From the NCBI GenBank assembly GCA_020442065.1, contig JAGRKZ010000023.1:1-64000 (forward strand): a stretch of 64,000 nt of DNA, read 5' to 3'. Source of the stretch: Bauldia sp. Lineage in GTDB: Bacteria; Pseudomonadota; Alphaproteobacteria; Rhizobiales; Kaistiaceae. Numbering within the stretch: the stretch's first letter is position 1; each line of letters begins with the position of its first letter. This document shows, in pieces, positions 8,887-17,200 of the stretch. The position numbers and the translations under genes were made by a program. The notes under the pieces are model-generated. The model saw only the letters and a list, made by a program, of their open reading frames with translations. It had not been told where the DNA came from and did no database searches.

Positions 8887-9675
8887 TTGGACGAACAGGA
8901 CCTGCGCTCGCGCTATCGCGCCGGGCTGGAGATCACGCGCGAGGCCGGTGTGCTCGCGCTCGACTACTTTCGTGGCCGCGGCAAGCTCACCGTCGAGCGG
9001 AAGGGTCTCCAGGATTTCGTATCGGTCGCCGACAAGAAGACCGAGGACCTGATCGTCGAGCGGATGTCCGCGGCCTTCTCGGACGATTCCATCCTCGGTG
9101 AGGAGGGCGGCCTCCGCCAGCGGGGCCCGCTGCTCTGGGTGATCGATCCGATCGACGGCACCGCCAATTTCCTTCGCGGGGTCGGGCACTGGTGCGTCTC
9201 GCTAGGTCTCATCGCTGACGGCAAGGCCATGGCCGGCTTCCTCTACAATCCCGTCACCGACGAGCTGTTCTCCGCCCACGCCGGCGGCGGCGCCTTCCTC
9301 AATGGTGAGCGGATCGCCGTCAGCGCCGTCACCGACATTGCCGACTCGAGCCTCGGGACCGGCTTCGCCCATCGCCTGCCGCTCGAGCCCTATGTGCGGG
9401 ACATGGCGGCGATGCTGAAGGCCGGGGTCGACTGCCGCACCTTCGGTTCGGGCGCCCTCGACTTTGCCCTCGTCGCCGCGGGCCGGCTCGATGCCGCCTA
9501 CTACCGTCACATCAACCTTTGGGACGTGGCGGGTGGCCTCGCCATCGTCGCCGAGGCCGGCGGTAGGGTCAGCGATTTCCTTGCCGGCAAGGCCGTGATG
9601 ACCGAGGGCAATGCCGTGCTGGCGGCAACCCCGGCGCTCTACGAGCCGCTCCGGGCGATGCTTTTGGACGGCTGA
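8887..9675 (+). CDS. Inositol-monophosphatase-family phosphatase (HisN/SuhB-like)
   Basis: A 262-residue Mg2+-dependent phosphatase. All three metal motifs are present: GEEGG (Glu72-Glu73), WVIDPIDGTANF (Asp87, Asp90) and LWDVAGG (Asp213). Relatives hydrolyse histidinol phosphate, inositol monophosphate or 3'-phosphoadenosine 5'-phosphate; the exact substrate cannot be read here, although HisN is common in alphaproteobacteria. The start is TTG 8887 with GAGGTG seven bases upstream. Longer upstream extensions run antisense to the DapA-family gene and look spurious. The last 37 bases overlap the end of cobF on the other strand. Confidence 0.85.
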   Translation: MDEQDLRSRYRAGLEITREAGVLALDYFRGRGKLTVERKGLQDFVSVADKKTEDLIVERMSAAFSDDSILGEEGGLRQRGPLLWVIDPIDGTANFLRGVGHWCVSLGLIADGKAMAGFLYNPVTDELFSAHAGGGAFLNGERIAVSAVTDIADSSLGTGFAHRLPLEPYVRDMAAMLKAGVDCRTFGSGALDFALVAAGRLDAAYYRHINLWDVAGGLAIVAEAGGRVSDFLAGKAVMTEGNAVLAATPALYEPLRAMLLDG

Positions 9676-10436
9676 GCCTCGGCCGGGTCCTCCCGGCGAC
9701 GCAGCAGGTAGATGTCCATGATCCAGCCCTTCGCCGCGCGCTTCTCGGCGCGGATCCGGAGGATCGTGTCGCGGACGTCGGCAAGGGCGCCGGCCACGAG
9801 CACTTCGTCCGGCGTGCCGAGATAGGCGCCCCAGAAGACGTCGAGGCCGTCGGCGGCAATCTCCGCCAGCGCTTCGCCCGAATCGAGGAACACCACACTG
9901 TCGGCGGGCGGCATCGCCTCCCGGATCTTCCGCCCGGTGGTGAAGTGGACCGGCACGCCGATGCGGTTGAGCGGGATACCGTGGGCGGCGGCCAGGGCCT
10001 GGGCGGCGCTGATGCCCGGGATGACCCGCGTCTCGAAGGAGACCGTGCCGGCGGCGCGGATGGCGTCGAGGATGCGCAACGTGCTGTCGTAGAGGGCGGG
10101 GTCCCCCCATACCAGGATCGCGCCGGTTTCCTCCGGCCCGAGTTCGTCACGGATCATCGCTCCGTATAGCGCCGCCTTCTCCGCGTGCCAGGCATCCACC
10201 CCGGCGCGGTAGTCGCCGCCGGCATCCCGGGGCGGACTGGGCGCTATCACCCTCCGGCAGGCCGGGTTGGTCAGGAAGCGGTCGCAGATCGCCTCGCGCA
10301 CCTGCATCAGGTCGGCTTTCGCCCCGCCCTTGTCGAGCAGGAACAGGGCGTCGGCGGCGTTGAGCGCCTCGATCGCCTCCACGGTCATGTGGCGCGGGTC
10401 GCCGGCGCCGATGCCGATCACCAGGATTCTGCGCAT
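9639..10436 (-). CDS. cobF: Precorrin-6A synthase (deacetylating)
   Basis: A 265-residue SAM-dependent methyltransferase of the aerobic cobalamin pathway, which methylates C-1 of precorrin-5 and releases the acetyl group. It shows the tetrapyrrole methylase start RRILVIGIGAGDPRHMT, the GDPALYDST motif and VIPGISAAQALAAAHG. Length fits known CobF. AAGGAGGCG precedes ATG 10436. It stands alone; the rest of the cob operon is not in the window. Its 3' end overlaps the phosphatase gene tail-to-tail. CobF marks the oxygen-dependent route to B12. Confidence 0.93.
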   Translation of the reverse strand: MRRILVIGIGAGDPRHMTVEAIEALNAADALFLLDKGGAKADLMQVREAICDRFLTNPACRRVIAPSPPRDAGGDYRAGVDAWHAEKAALYGAMIRDELGPEETGAILVWGDPALYDSTLRILDAIRAAGTVSFETRVIPGISAAQALAAAHGIPLNRIGVPVHFTTGRKIREAMPPADSVVFLDSGEALAEIAADGLDVFWGAYLGTPDEVLVAGALADVRDTILRIRAEKRAAKGWIMDIYLLRRREDPAEAQPSKSIARSGS

Positions 10437-10604
10437 GGCCCCGCCTCCTTTTCGAAATGCCCACAGTTTTGCAGTGCTTCAAATTGCTGCAAGCCGGCAA
10501 AGTGGCTAGGGTTCGGGCATTGTGATGGTCCCGTCCTTGCTTGGCTCCGGGATCGGAAGCCGCGTCCGGCTTCGGGGGAATTGTCAGTCAGGGGAGTGTC
10601 GAAC

Positions 10605-11609
10605 ATGTCGAAATGGGGTTCCGTTACCCGGCGCGCGGCGATGGCCGTGGCAGTCGCCGGCATGGCCGCAGCTGCATTCGTCGCGCCGGCGAGCGCGGAG
10701 AAGTCGAAGCCGATCAAGGTCGCCGCCATCTATACCGTTCCGGTCGAGCAGCAGTGGGTGAGCCGCATCCACAAGGCACTCAATGCGGCCCAGGAGCGCG
10801 GCGACATCACGTATGTCTACTCCGAGAACGTCGCCAATACCGACTATGAGCGCGTCATGCGCGAATATGCCGAGCAGGGCAATGACATGGTCTTTGGCGA
10901 GGTCTTCGGCGTCGAGCAGGCGGCGCGCAAGGTCGCGGCCGACTATCCCGAGGTCGCCTTCGTCATGGGCTCCTCGTTCCAGCCGCAGGACCCCAACTTC
11001 TCCGTCTTCGACAACTTCATCCATGAGCCGAGCTACCTCACCGGCATGATCGCCGGCGCGTCCACCAAGTCCAACGTCATCGGCATGGTCGGCGGCTACG
11101 CCATTCCCGAGGTCAACCGGCTGATGAACGCCTTCATGGCGGGTGCGCTGTCGGTCAATCCCGACGTCAAGTTCCTCGTCACCTTCATCAACTCTTGGTA
11201 CGACCCGCCCAAGGCCAAGGAAGCAGCCTTCGCCATGATCGATGCCGGCGCCGACGTCATGTATGCCGAGCGCTTCGGCGTCTCCGACGCCGCCAAGGAG
11301 CGCGGCATCAAGGCGATCGGCAACGTCATCGACACGTCGGCCGACTATCCCGGGACGATCCTCGCCAGCGCCCTCTGGCACATGGAGCCGACCGTCGACA
11401 CCGCGATCGCCGCCGTGCTCGACGGCAGCTACAAGGGCGACGACTACGGCAAGTACAGCTTCATGGGCGTCGGTGGCGGGTCGATCGTCTTCGACGAGAG
11501 CCTGGTCGATGCCGCTGTGGTCGAGAAGGTCAAGGCCAAGGAGGCCGAGATCAAAGACGGCAGCTTCACCGTCGAGATCAATGACGAGGAGCCCAAGTCG
11601 ACGATGTAG
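10605..11609 (+). CDS. BMP-family ABC transporter substrate-binding protein (nucleoside uptake)
   Basis: A 334-residue periplasmic binding protein with a signal peptide (cleavage near ASA/EK at 31). The Bmp/PnrA family fold is recognisable from IKVAAIYTVPVEQQWVSRIHK, the FGEVFG and FVMGSS strands and VIGMVGGYAIPEVNR. The family binds purine nucleosides or nucleobases. ATG 10605 follows GGGGAG. It is followed by a GC-rich hairpin repeat, then the ATPase, two permeases and a cytosine deaminase, which supports nucleobase or nucleoside uptake and use. Confidence 0.92.
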   Translation: MSKWGSVTRRAAMAVAVAGMAAAAFVAPASAEKSKPIKVAAIYTVPVEQQWVSRIHKALNAAQERGDITYVYSENVANTDYERVMREYAEQGNDMVFGEVFGVEQAARKVAADYPEVAFVMGSSFQPQDPNFSVFDNFIHEPSYLTGMIAGASTKSNVIGMVGGYAIPEVNRLMNAFMAGALSVNPDVKFLVTFINSWYDPPKAKEAAFAMIDAGADVMYAERFGVSDAAKERGIKAIGNVIDTSADYPGTILASALWHMEPTVDTAIAAVLDGSYKGDDYGKYSFMGVGGGSIVFDESLVDAAVVEKVKAKEAEIKDGSFTVEINDEEPKSTM

Positions 11610-11632
11610 GCCGTTCTCGGATGAACGGCTTC

Positions 11633-11682
11633 GCGTCCTTCGAGGCCCGGCCGCATCGCGGCCGGGCACCTCAGGATGGCGG
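11633..11682 (+). repeat. Intergenic palindromic repeat, copy 1
   Basis: The unit reads GCGTCCTTCGAGG, then a perfect 10-bp hairpin (GCCCGGCCGC at 11645-11654, loop ATC, GCGGCCGGGC at 11658-11667), then CACCTCAGGATGGCGG. I know this CTTCGAGG...CCTCAGGATG pattern as a common dispersed repeat of rhizobial-type genomes. It lies 24 bp after the binding-protein gene and could lower expression of the downstream transport genes. Confidence 0.7.
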
Positions 11683-11739
11683 AGTAGGTGTGTTGCCACT
11701 CCGCCCTCGCTTTTGGCGCTTCTTCTCGTTCCCGCCCCT

Positions 11740-11787
11740 CCTCGCCATGCTGAGGCGTGAGCGCGGAGCGCGAGCCTCGAAGCACGC
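11740..11787 (-). repeat. Intergenic palindromic repeat, copy 2 (inverted)
   Basis: On the minus strand this reads GCGTGCTTCGAGGC...CGCCTCAGCATGGCG, the same family as the copy at 11633-11682 but in opposite orientation. The two copies, about 57 bp apart, can pair with each other in RNA just before the ATPase start. Confidence 0.6.
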
Positions 11788-11810
11788 AGCCATGCGGATC
11801 GAGGTCTCCC

Positions 11811-13343
11811 TTGCCTGACCTCGTCCTTCGCCTGTCCGGCATCACCAAGCGCTTCGGCCCGCTGGTGGCCAACGACGGCGTCGACCTCGATCTCCACCGT
11901 GGCGAGGTGCTGGCGCTGCTGGGCGAGAATGGCGCCGGCAAGACCACCCTGATGAACATCCTCTTCGGCCACTACGTCGCTAATTCGGGGGAGGTATCGG
12001 TGGCCGGGGAGGACGGGACGCTCCGCCCGCTGCCGCCCGGCTCGCCTCATGCCGCTCTCGCCGCCGGCATCGGCATGGTCCACCAGCACTTCACGCTCGC
12101 CGAGAACCTGACTGGCCTCGAGAACATCATGCTCGGCACCGAGCCGGTCCTCCGTCTCAGCCGGCGCACCGGCGCGGCGCGGAAGAAGGTCGGCGCGGTG
12201 ATGCGGGAGTCCGGCCTCGCCGTCGATCTCGACGTTCAGGTCTCGCGGCTGACGGTGGGCGAGCGTCAGCGGGTCGAAATCCTCAAGGCCCTCTATCGCG
12301 ACGCCCGCATTCTCGTCCTCGACGAGCCGACCGCCGTGCTGACGCCAGCCGAGGCCGACGGGCTCTTTGCCACCATCCGCGCCCTCGCCGCCGGCGGGCT
12401 GGCGGTGATCTTCATCTCCCACAAGCTCGGCGAGGTGCTGGCGGTCTCCAACCGGATTGCCGTGCTGCGCGGCGGCCGGAAGGTCGGCGAGATGGCGACC
12501 GCGGGGGCCGACCGGCGCGGCATCGCCGAGATGATGGTCGGCCGCGACGTGCCGGCGAGCCGGCGGACTCCGCGCGAGCGCGGCCGTCCGCTGTTCGAAC
12601 TTGATCGGGTCAGCGTCGGTGGCGGTCACCGCCGCGGACTCGAGGACGCCTCGCTCGCCATCGCCGAGGGCGAGATCGTCGGCATCGCCGGCGTCTCCGG
12701 CAACGGCCAGGCGGCGCTCGCCGCGCTTGCGGCGGGGCTGGCCCGGCCGGCATCTGGCGCCATGCGCCTGTTCGGCGCCGAGGTTCGCGGCCACGATCCG
12801 CGCAGCTTCTCAAGGGCCGGCGTCGCCCGCATTCCCGAGGACCGGCACCATGATGGCGTCGTCGGCGCCATGACCGTCGCCGAGAATGTCGCGCTCGAAG
12901 AGATCCGCGAGCCGCGCTTTCAGCGGGGCGGCTTCCTCCGCTTCGGCGCGATCCGCGCTCGTGCGGAACAGGCGATCCGCGACTACGACGTCCGCTGCCA
13001 GGGTCCCGAGGCGCCGGCACGGCTCCTCTCCGGCGGCAACATCCAGAAGCTGATCCTTGCCCGCGTGCTCGACCGCGAGCCGCGGCTGGTGCTCGCCAAC
13101 CAGCCGACGCGCGGCCTCGACATTGGTGCCCAGACCGAGGTCCATCGCCGCCTGCTCGCCGCCCGCGAGCGCGGCGCTGGCGTGCTCCTGATCTCGGAGG
13201 ACCTTGACGAGCTGATGATGCTCTCCGACCGCATCAGCGTCATCTATGCCGGCCGGCTGTCCGAGGCGCTGCCGGCGGAAGGGCTCGACCGCGGCACCCT
13301 TGGCCTGATGATGGCCGGCCATGCCGAGGAGAAGGCGGCATGA
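11811..13343 (+). CDS. BMP-type ABC transporter ATP-binding protein (two ABC domains)
   Basis: A 510-residue ATPase with two fused nucleotide-binding domains, as in YufO. Domain 1 has Walker A GENGAGKTT, signature LTVGERQRVEI and Walker B ILVLDEPTAVL. Domain 2 has a degenerate Walker A (GVSGNGQAAL), an intact LLSGGNIQK signature and LVLANQPTRGLDIGA, as is usual in this family. The start is taken as TTG 11811 with GAGG seven bases upstream; an in-frame ATG at 11757 would translate through the repeat. It overlaps the first permease by ATGA. Confidence 0.9.
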   Translation: MPDLVLRLSGITKRFGPLVANDGVDLDLHRGEVLALLGENGAGKTTLMNILFGHYVANSGEVSVAGEDGTLRPLPPGSPHAALAAGIGMVHQHFTLAENLTGLENIMLGTEPVLRLSRRTGAARKKVGAVMRESGLAVDLDVQVSRLTVGERQRVEILKALYRDARILVLDEPTAVLTPAEADGLFATIRALAAGGLAVIFISHKLGEVLAVSNRIAVLRGGRKVGEMATAGADRRGIAEMMVGRDVPASRRTPRERGRPLFELDRVSVGGGHRRGLEDASLAIAEGEIVGIAGVSGNGQAALAALAAGLARPASGAMRLFGAEVRGHDPRSFSRAGVARIPEDRHHDGVVGAMTVAENVALEEIREPRFQRGGFLRFGAIRARAEQAIRDYDVRCQGPEAPARLLSGGNIQKLILARVLDREPRLVLANQPTRGLDIGAQTEVHRRLLAARERGAGVLLISEDLDELMMLSDRISVIYAGRLSEALPAEGLDRGTLGLMMAGHAEEKAA

Positions 13344-14416
13344 TTGTCATCGAGCCGCGGCCGTCGCCCTCGAAAGCGCTCACGATCGCCGCCCCGGTGT
13401 TCGCCGGCATAGCGGCGCTGGCGCTCGCGGCCATCCCCATCGCCCTTGCCGGCGCGAATCCGATCGACGCCTACGGCTACATGGTCACCGGCGCCTTCGG
13501 CTCGCTCTTCGCCTTCTCCGAGACGCTGACCCGCACCACGCCCTTGATCCTCACAGGGCTCGCGGCGGCGGTGGCGTTCCGGGCTCGGCTGTGGAACATT
13601 GGCGGCGAGGGCCAGCTCTACGCCGGGGCGCTCGCCGCCGTTGCCGTCGGCACCGGGGCGATCGACGCGCCGCCCTGGCTCATGATCCCGCTGGTGCTGC
13701 TGGCCGGAGCCATCGCCGGAGCCCTGTTCTTCCTCGGGCCGGCGCTGCTCAAGCTCCGCTTCGGCGCCGACGAGGTGGTGACCACGCTGCTCCTCAACTT
13801 TGTCATGCTGCTGTTCGTGCAGATGATGCTCGAGGGGCCGCTCAAGGACCCCATGAGTCTCGGCTGGCCGCAGTCCGCACCGATCACCGACGCAGCCGCG
13901 CTGCCGACGCTGATTCCGCGGATGCGGGTTCACTCCGGCCTGATCGTCGGCCTCGTCGCCGTCGCGGCGGTCTGGGTGATGATGCGGCGGACGGTGTGGG
14001 GCATGGAGATCCGCGCCGTCGGCGAGAACGCCCCGGCCGCCCGCTATGCCGGCATTCCGGTGACTGCGACCGTGGTCCGCGTCGCTCTGCTCTCGGGGGC
14101 GCTGGCCGGGCTCGCAGGGGTTGGCGAGGTGGCCGGGCTCAAGGGCTACCTCACCAACGATCTCTCGCCCGGCTTCGGCTATGCCGGCATCGTCGTGGCG
14201 ATGCTCGCCGGCCTCTCGCCGCTCGGCGTCGTCGCCGCGGCGCTGTTCATCGCCGCGGTCTTCGTCGGCGCCGATTCGATGAGCCGCGGCCTTGGCGTGG
14301 CCAGCTACATCGCCGACCTCGTGGTTGCGCTGTCGCTGCTCTGCGTGCTGGTCGGCGGCTTCTTCACCCGCTTCCGGCTGCGCTTCGCCGGACGGCCGGC
14401 GCAGGCGGGGAGCTGA
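13340..14416 (+). CDS. BMP-type ABC transporter permease 1
   Basis: A 358-residue inner-membrane permease of the branched-chain/BMP permease family (YufP type). About nine hydrophobic helices are visible, with the family motif FRARLWNIGGEGQLYAGALA at 78-97 and EIRAVGENAPAARYAGI in the cytoplasmic coupling loop. The ATG overlaps the stop of the ATPase gene by 4 bp, showing translational coupling. With the next gene it forms the heterodimeric channel. Confidence 0.93.
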   Translation: MIVIEPRPSPSKALTIAAPVFAGIAALALAAIPIALAGANPIDAYGYMVTGAFGSLFAFSETLTRTTPLILTGLAAAVAFRARLWNIGGEGQLYAGALAAVAVGTGAIDAPPWLMIPLVLLAGAIAGALFFLGPALLKLRFGADEVVTTLLLNFVMLLFVQMMLEGPLKDPMSLGWPQSAPITDAAALPTLIPRMRVHSGLIVGLVAVAAVWVMMRRTVWGMEIRAVGENAPAARYAGIPVTATVVRVALLSGALAGLAGVGEVAGLKGYLTNDLSPGFGYAGIVVAMLAGLSPLGVVAAALFIAAVFVGADSMSRGLGVASYIADLVVALSLLCVLVGGFFTRFRLRFAGRPAQAGS

Positions 14417-14420
14417 AGCC

Positions 14421-15362
14421 ATGGACGTCCTCGACATCCTCGCCTCGGCGAATTTCTGGGCGGCCTCGATCCGCATTGCCACGCCGCTGATCTTCGGCGT
14501 GCTGGGCGCGTTGATCTGCGAGCGCGCCGGCGTCCTCAATCTCGGCATCGAGGGCATCTTCACCGCCGGCGCGATGGCCGGGTGGATGGCGGTGTGGCTT
14601 GGCCTCGGCCTGTGGCCGGCGCTGCTCGTGGTGCTCCTCGTCGGGGCGGTGTTCGGCCTGCTCCACGCGGCCCTGACCGTGCCGCTCGGCCTGTCGCAGC
14701 ACGTCTCCGGCATCGGCATCACGCTGCTCGCCACCAGCCTCAGTTACTTCGTCTACCGCACGGCATTGCCTGACGTATCGACGCCGCCTCGGATCGAGCC
14801 GTTCCGGCCGCTCGACATCCCGGGCCTGTCCGACCTGCCGTTCATCGGGCCGGCGTTGTTCACCCAGACCGCGCTGACTTACCTCGCCTTCGCGTTGGTT
14901 GCGGTGGTCGCCTGGCTGCTCTACCGCACCCCGGTCGGCCTCGCCCTCCGCGCCGTCGGCGACAATCCCGATTCGGTCGACGCGCAAGGCCTCTCGGTCT
15001 ATGCCCTTCGTACCGGCGCGGTGGTCGCCGGCTCGGCGCTGATGGCCCTCGGCGGCGCCTTCCTCACCATGTCGGCCTTCGACGCCTTCTTCTTCGGCAT
15101 GGTCAACGGCCGCGGCTGGATCTGCATCGCGCTCACCGTGTTCGCCTCGTGGCGGCCCGGCAAGGCGCTGCTCGGCGCGCTGCTCTTCGGCGCCTTCGAT
15201 GCCTTCCAGGTCCGGCTCCAGACCCAGGTCGGCGCCTTCCTGCCGAGCCAGGTCTTCCTGATGCTGCCCTACCTGTTCGCCATCGTCGCGTTGGTGGTCG
15301 TCGCCCGGAAGGCCGACTATCCTCGCGCCATGCTGATCCCCTGGTTCAAGGGGACGCGATAA
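14421..15362 (+). CDS. BMP-type ABC transporter permease 2
   Basis: A 313-residue permease of the YufQ type with about nine membrane helices. It carries ERAGVLNLGIEGIFTAGAMA near residues 34-53 and LRAVGDNPDSVDAQGLSV in the coupling loop. It starts 4 bp after permease 1 stops. The translated frame can be read further upstream, but that part lies inside permease 1, so ATG 14421 is used. Confidence 0.93.
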   Translation: MDVLDILASANFWAASIRIATPLIFGVLGALICERAGVLNLGIEGIFTAGAMAGWMAVWLGLGLWPALLVVLLVGAVFGLLHAALTVPLGLSQHVSGIGITLLATSLSYFVYRTALPDVSTPPRIEPFRPLDIPGLSDLPFIGPALFTQTALTYLAFALVAVVAWLLYRTPVGLALRAVGDNPDSVDAQGLSVYALRTGAVVAGSALMALGGAFLTMSAFDAFFFGMVNGRGWICIALTVFASWRPGKALLGALLFGAFDAFQVRLQTQVGAFLPSQVFLMLPYLFAIVALVVVARKADYPRAMLIPWFKGTR

Positions 15363-15384
15363 GTCTCTGCCGGAGTCCCCGACG

Positions 15385-16680
15385 ATGTCCATCGATCTCC
15401 TCGTCAAGAACGCCACCCTGCCCGACGGCCGCACCGGCCTCGACATCGCCTGTGCCGGCGGCAAGATCGCCGCTGTGGAGCCGGGCATCGCCGGTGAGGC
15501 GGGTCGCGTCATCGACGCCGGCGGCCGGCTGGTATCGCCGCCCTTCGTCGATTGCCACTTCCACATGGACGCGACGCTATCGCTCGGCCTGCCGCGGCTC
15601 AACCAGTCCGGGACCCTCCTTGAGGGCATCGCCCTTTGGGGCGAGCTCAAGCCGCTGCTCACCCATGAGGCGGTGAAGGAGCGGGCGCTCCGCTACATCG
15701 ACCTCGCGGTCAGCCAGGGCCTCCTTGCGATCCGCACCCACGTCGATGTCTGCGATGACCGGCTGCTCGCGGTCGAGGCGCTGCTCGACGTCAGGAAGAC
15801 CGTCGCCCCCTGGCTCGACCTTCAGCTCGTCGCCTTCCCGCAGGATGGCTATTTCCGCTCGCCGACCGCCGCGCAGAACCTCGACCGGGCGCTCGATCTC
15901 GGCGTCGACATCGTCGGCGGCATCCCGCATTTCGAGCGCACCATGGCAGACGGGGGGCGGAGCGTGACGGCGCTCTGCGAGATCGCCGCCAGGCGCGGCC
16001 TGCTCGTCGATCTCCATTGCGACGAGACCGACGACCCGATGTCCCGCCATGTCGAGACGCTCGCTTCCGAGACCCAGCGCCTCGGCCTCGGCGGTCGCGT
16101 CGCCGGCTCGCATCTCACCTCGATGCACTCGATGGACAACTACTATGTCTCTAAGCTCCTGCCGCTGATGGCCGAGGCAGGGGTGTCGGCGATCGCCAAC
16201 CCGCTCATCAACATCGTCATCCAGGGCCGCCACGACACCTATCCGAAGCGCCGCGGGCAGACCCGGGTTCCGGAGCTGCGGCGCCACGGCATCACCGTCG
16301 CCTTCGGCCACGACTGCGTGATGGACCCCTGGTACTCGCTCGGACAGGGAGACATGCTCGAGGTCGCCTCGATGGGCCTTCACGTCGCCCACATGACCGG
16401 ACGCGACGACATGCGCTACGCCTTCGCTGCGGTCACCGAGGCGCCGGCCAGGATCATGCATCTCGACGGCTACGGCATCGCCCCCGGTAACAACGCCGAC
16501 ATGGTGCTCCTCCAGGCGGCGGATCCGATCGAGGCGATCCGCCTCAAGGCGACGCGCCTTGCCGTGATTCGCCGGGGCAAGGTCATCGCCGAGACTCCGG
16601 CGCGGGTCGCGGCCCTCGACCTGCCCGGGCGCCCGGCGCGTGTCGATGCCGCCGACTACGCGCCGCGCGCCGCCGGCTGA
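15385..16680 (+). CDS. codA: Cytosine deaminase (CodA-like amidohydrolase)
   Basis: A 431-residue metal-dependent deaminase that converts cytosine to uracil. The match to E. coli CodA runs full length: metal ligands HFHMD (His58, His60), HCDE (His211) and GHD (Asp310), catalytic Glu214, His243 in GSHLTSMHS, and the substrate-loop motifs LNQSGTLLEGI, IQGRHDTYPKRRG and DPWYSLG. It begins 22 bp after the second permease, so it should be co-transcribed with the nucleoside transporter and may use the imported base. An isoguanine or creatinine-type substrate is possible, as in other CodA relatives. Confidence 0.9.
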   Translation: MSIDLLVKNATLPDGRTGLDIACAGGKIAAVEPGIAGEAGRVIDAGGRLVSPPFVDCHFHMDATLSLGLPRLNQSGTLLEGIALWGELKPLLTHEAVKERALRYIDLAVSQGLLAIRTHVDVCDDRLLAVEALLDVRKTVAPWLDLQLVAFPQDGYFRSPTAAQNLDRALDLGVDIVGGIPHFERTMADGGRSVTALCEIAARRGLLVDLHCDETDDPMSRHVETLASETQRLGLGGRVAGSHLTSMHSMDNYYVSKLLPLMAEAGVSAIANPLINIVIQGRHDTYPKRRGQTRVPELRRHGITVAFGHDCVMDPWYSLGQGDMLEVASMGLHVAHMTGRDDMRYAFAAVTEAPARIMHLDGYGIAPGNNADMVLLQAADPIEAIRLKATRLAVIRRGKVIAETPARVAALDLPGRPARVDAADYAPRAAG

Positions 16681-16765
16681 CCCTCACGCATAGTGATCTA
16701 GGTCAAGGAGTCGCGCCGCGTTTCAAGCTTGGCTCAGGCCTTCTCGATTGAAGGGAGGAGAAGGC

Positions 16766-17200
16766 GTGGGCGCGAACCTGGTCTTGGGCACGGCGCTGAT
16801 TGGCGCGACGGTCATCGTTCACACCCTGGGCCTTATCGTGCTGACCCGAGTCGTCGCCAACACGATCGAGCGCTGGCGCCTCTTCCACCACGCCGTCGGC
16901 CGGACACTGACCATGGTGCCGGCCGTTTTCGGGCTCTTCTTCATCATGACCATCGAGGTCTGGACCTGGGCGGTCGCATACCTTGCGATCGGCGTCACGG
17001 ACACCTTCCCCGACGCCCTCTACTTCTCGACCGTCACCTTCTCGACCCTCGGTTATGGCGACATCGTGCCGCCGGACCGCTGGCAGCTGCTGTGCGGCCT
17101 CGAGGGCATCAACGGCTTCCTGTTGATCGGCTGGTCGACCGCCTACCTGGTGGCGGCCTCGACTCGCCACGGCCCGTTTCGGGCTGGGGAGCACTTCTGA
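16766..17200 (+). CDS. Small two-helix potassium-channel-like protein
   Basis: A 144-residue membrane protein with hydrophobic segments near residues 5-28, 48-76 and 110-135. A pore helix and selectivity filter TVTFSTLGYGD (89-99) identify it as an ion_trans_2 type channel. No cytoplasmic gating domain is fused. GTG 16766 is chosen because GGGAGGAG lies six bases upstream. The last 92 bases overlap the end of the DUF763 gene on the opposite strand, an unusually long convergent overlap. Confidence 0.8.
   Translation: MGANLVLGTALIGATVIVHTLGLIVLTRVVANTIERWRLFHHAVGRTLTMVPAVFGLFFIMTIEVWTWAVAYLAIGVTDTFPDALYFSTVTFSTLGYGDIVPPDRWQLLCGLEGINGFLLIGWSTAYLVAASTRHGPFRAGEHF

Noticed and set aside
10584-12794. 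Very long antisense ORF (736 codons)
   Set aside because: It lies opposite two clear ABC transporter genes; long antisense frames are expected in high-GC DNA, and its composition is Arg/Gly/Ala-biased.
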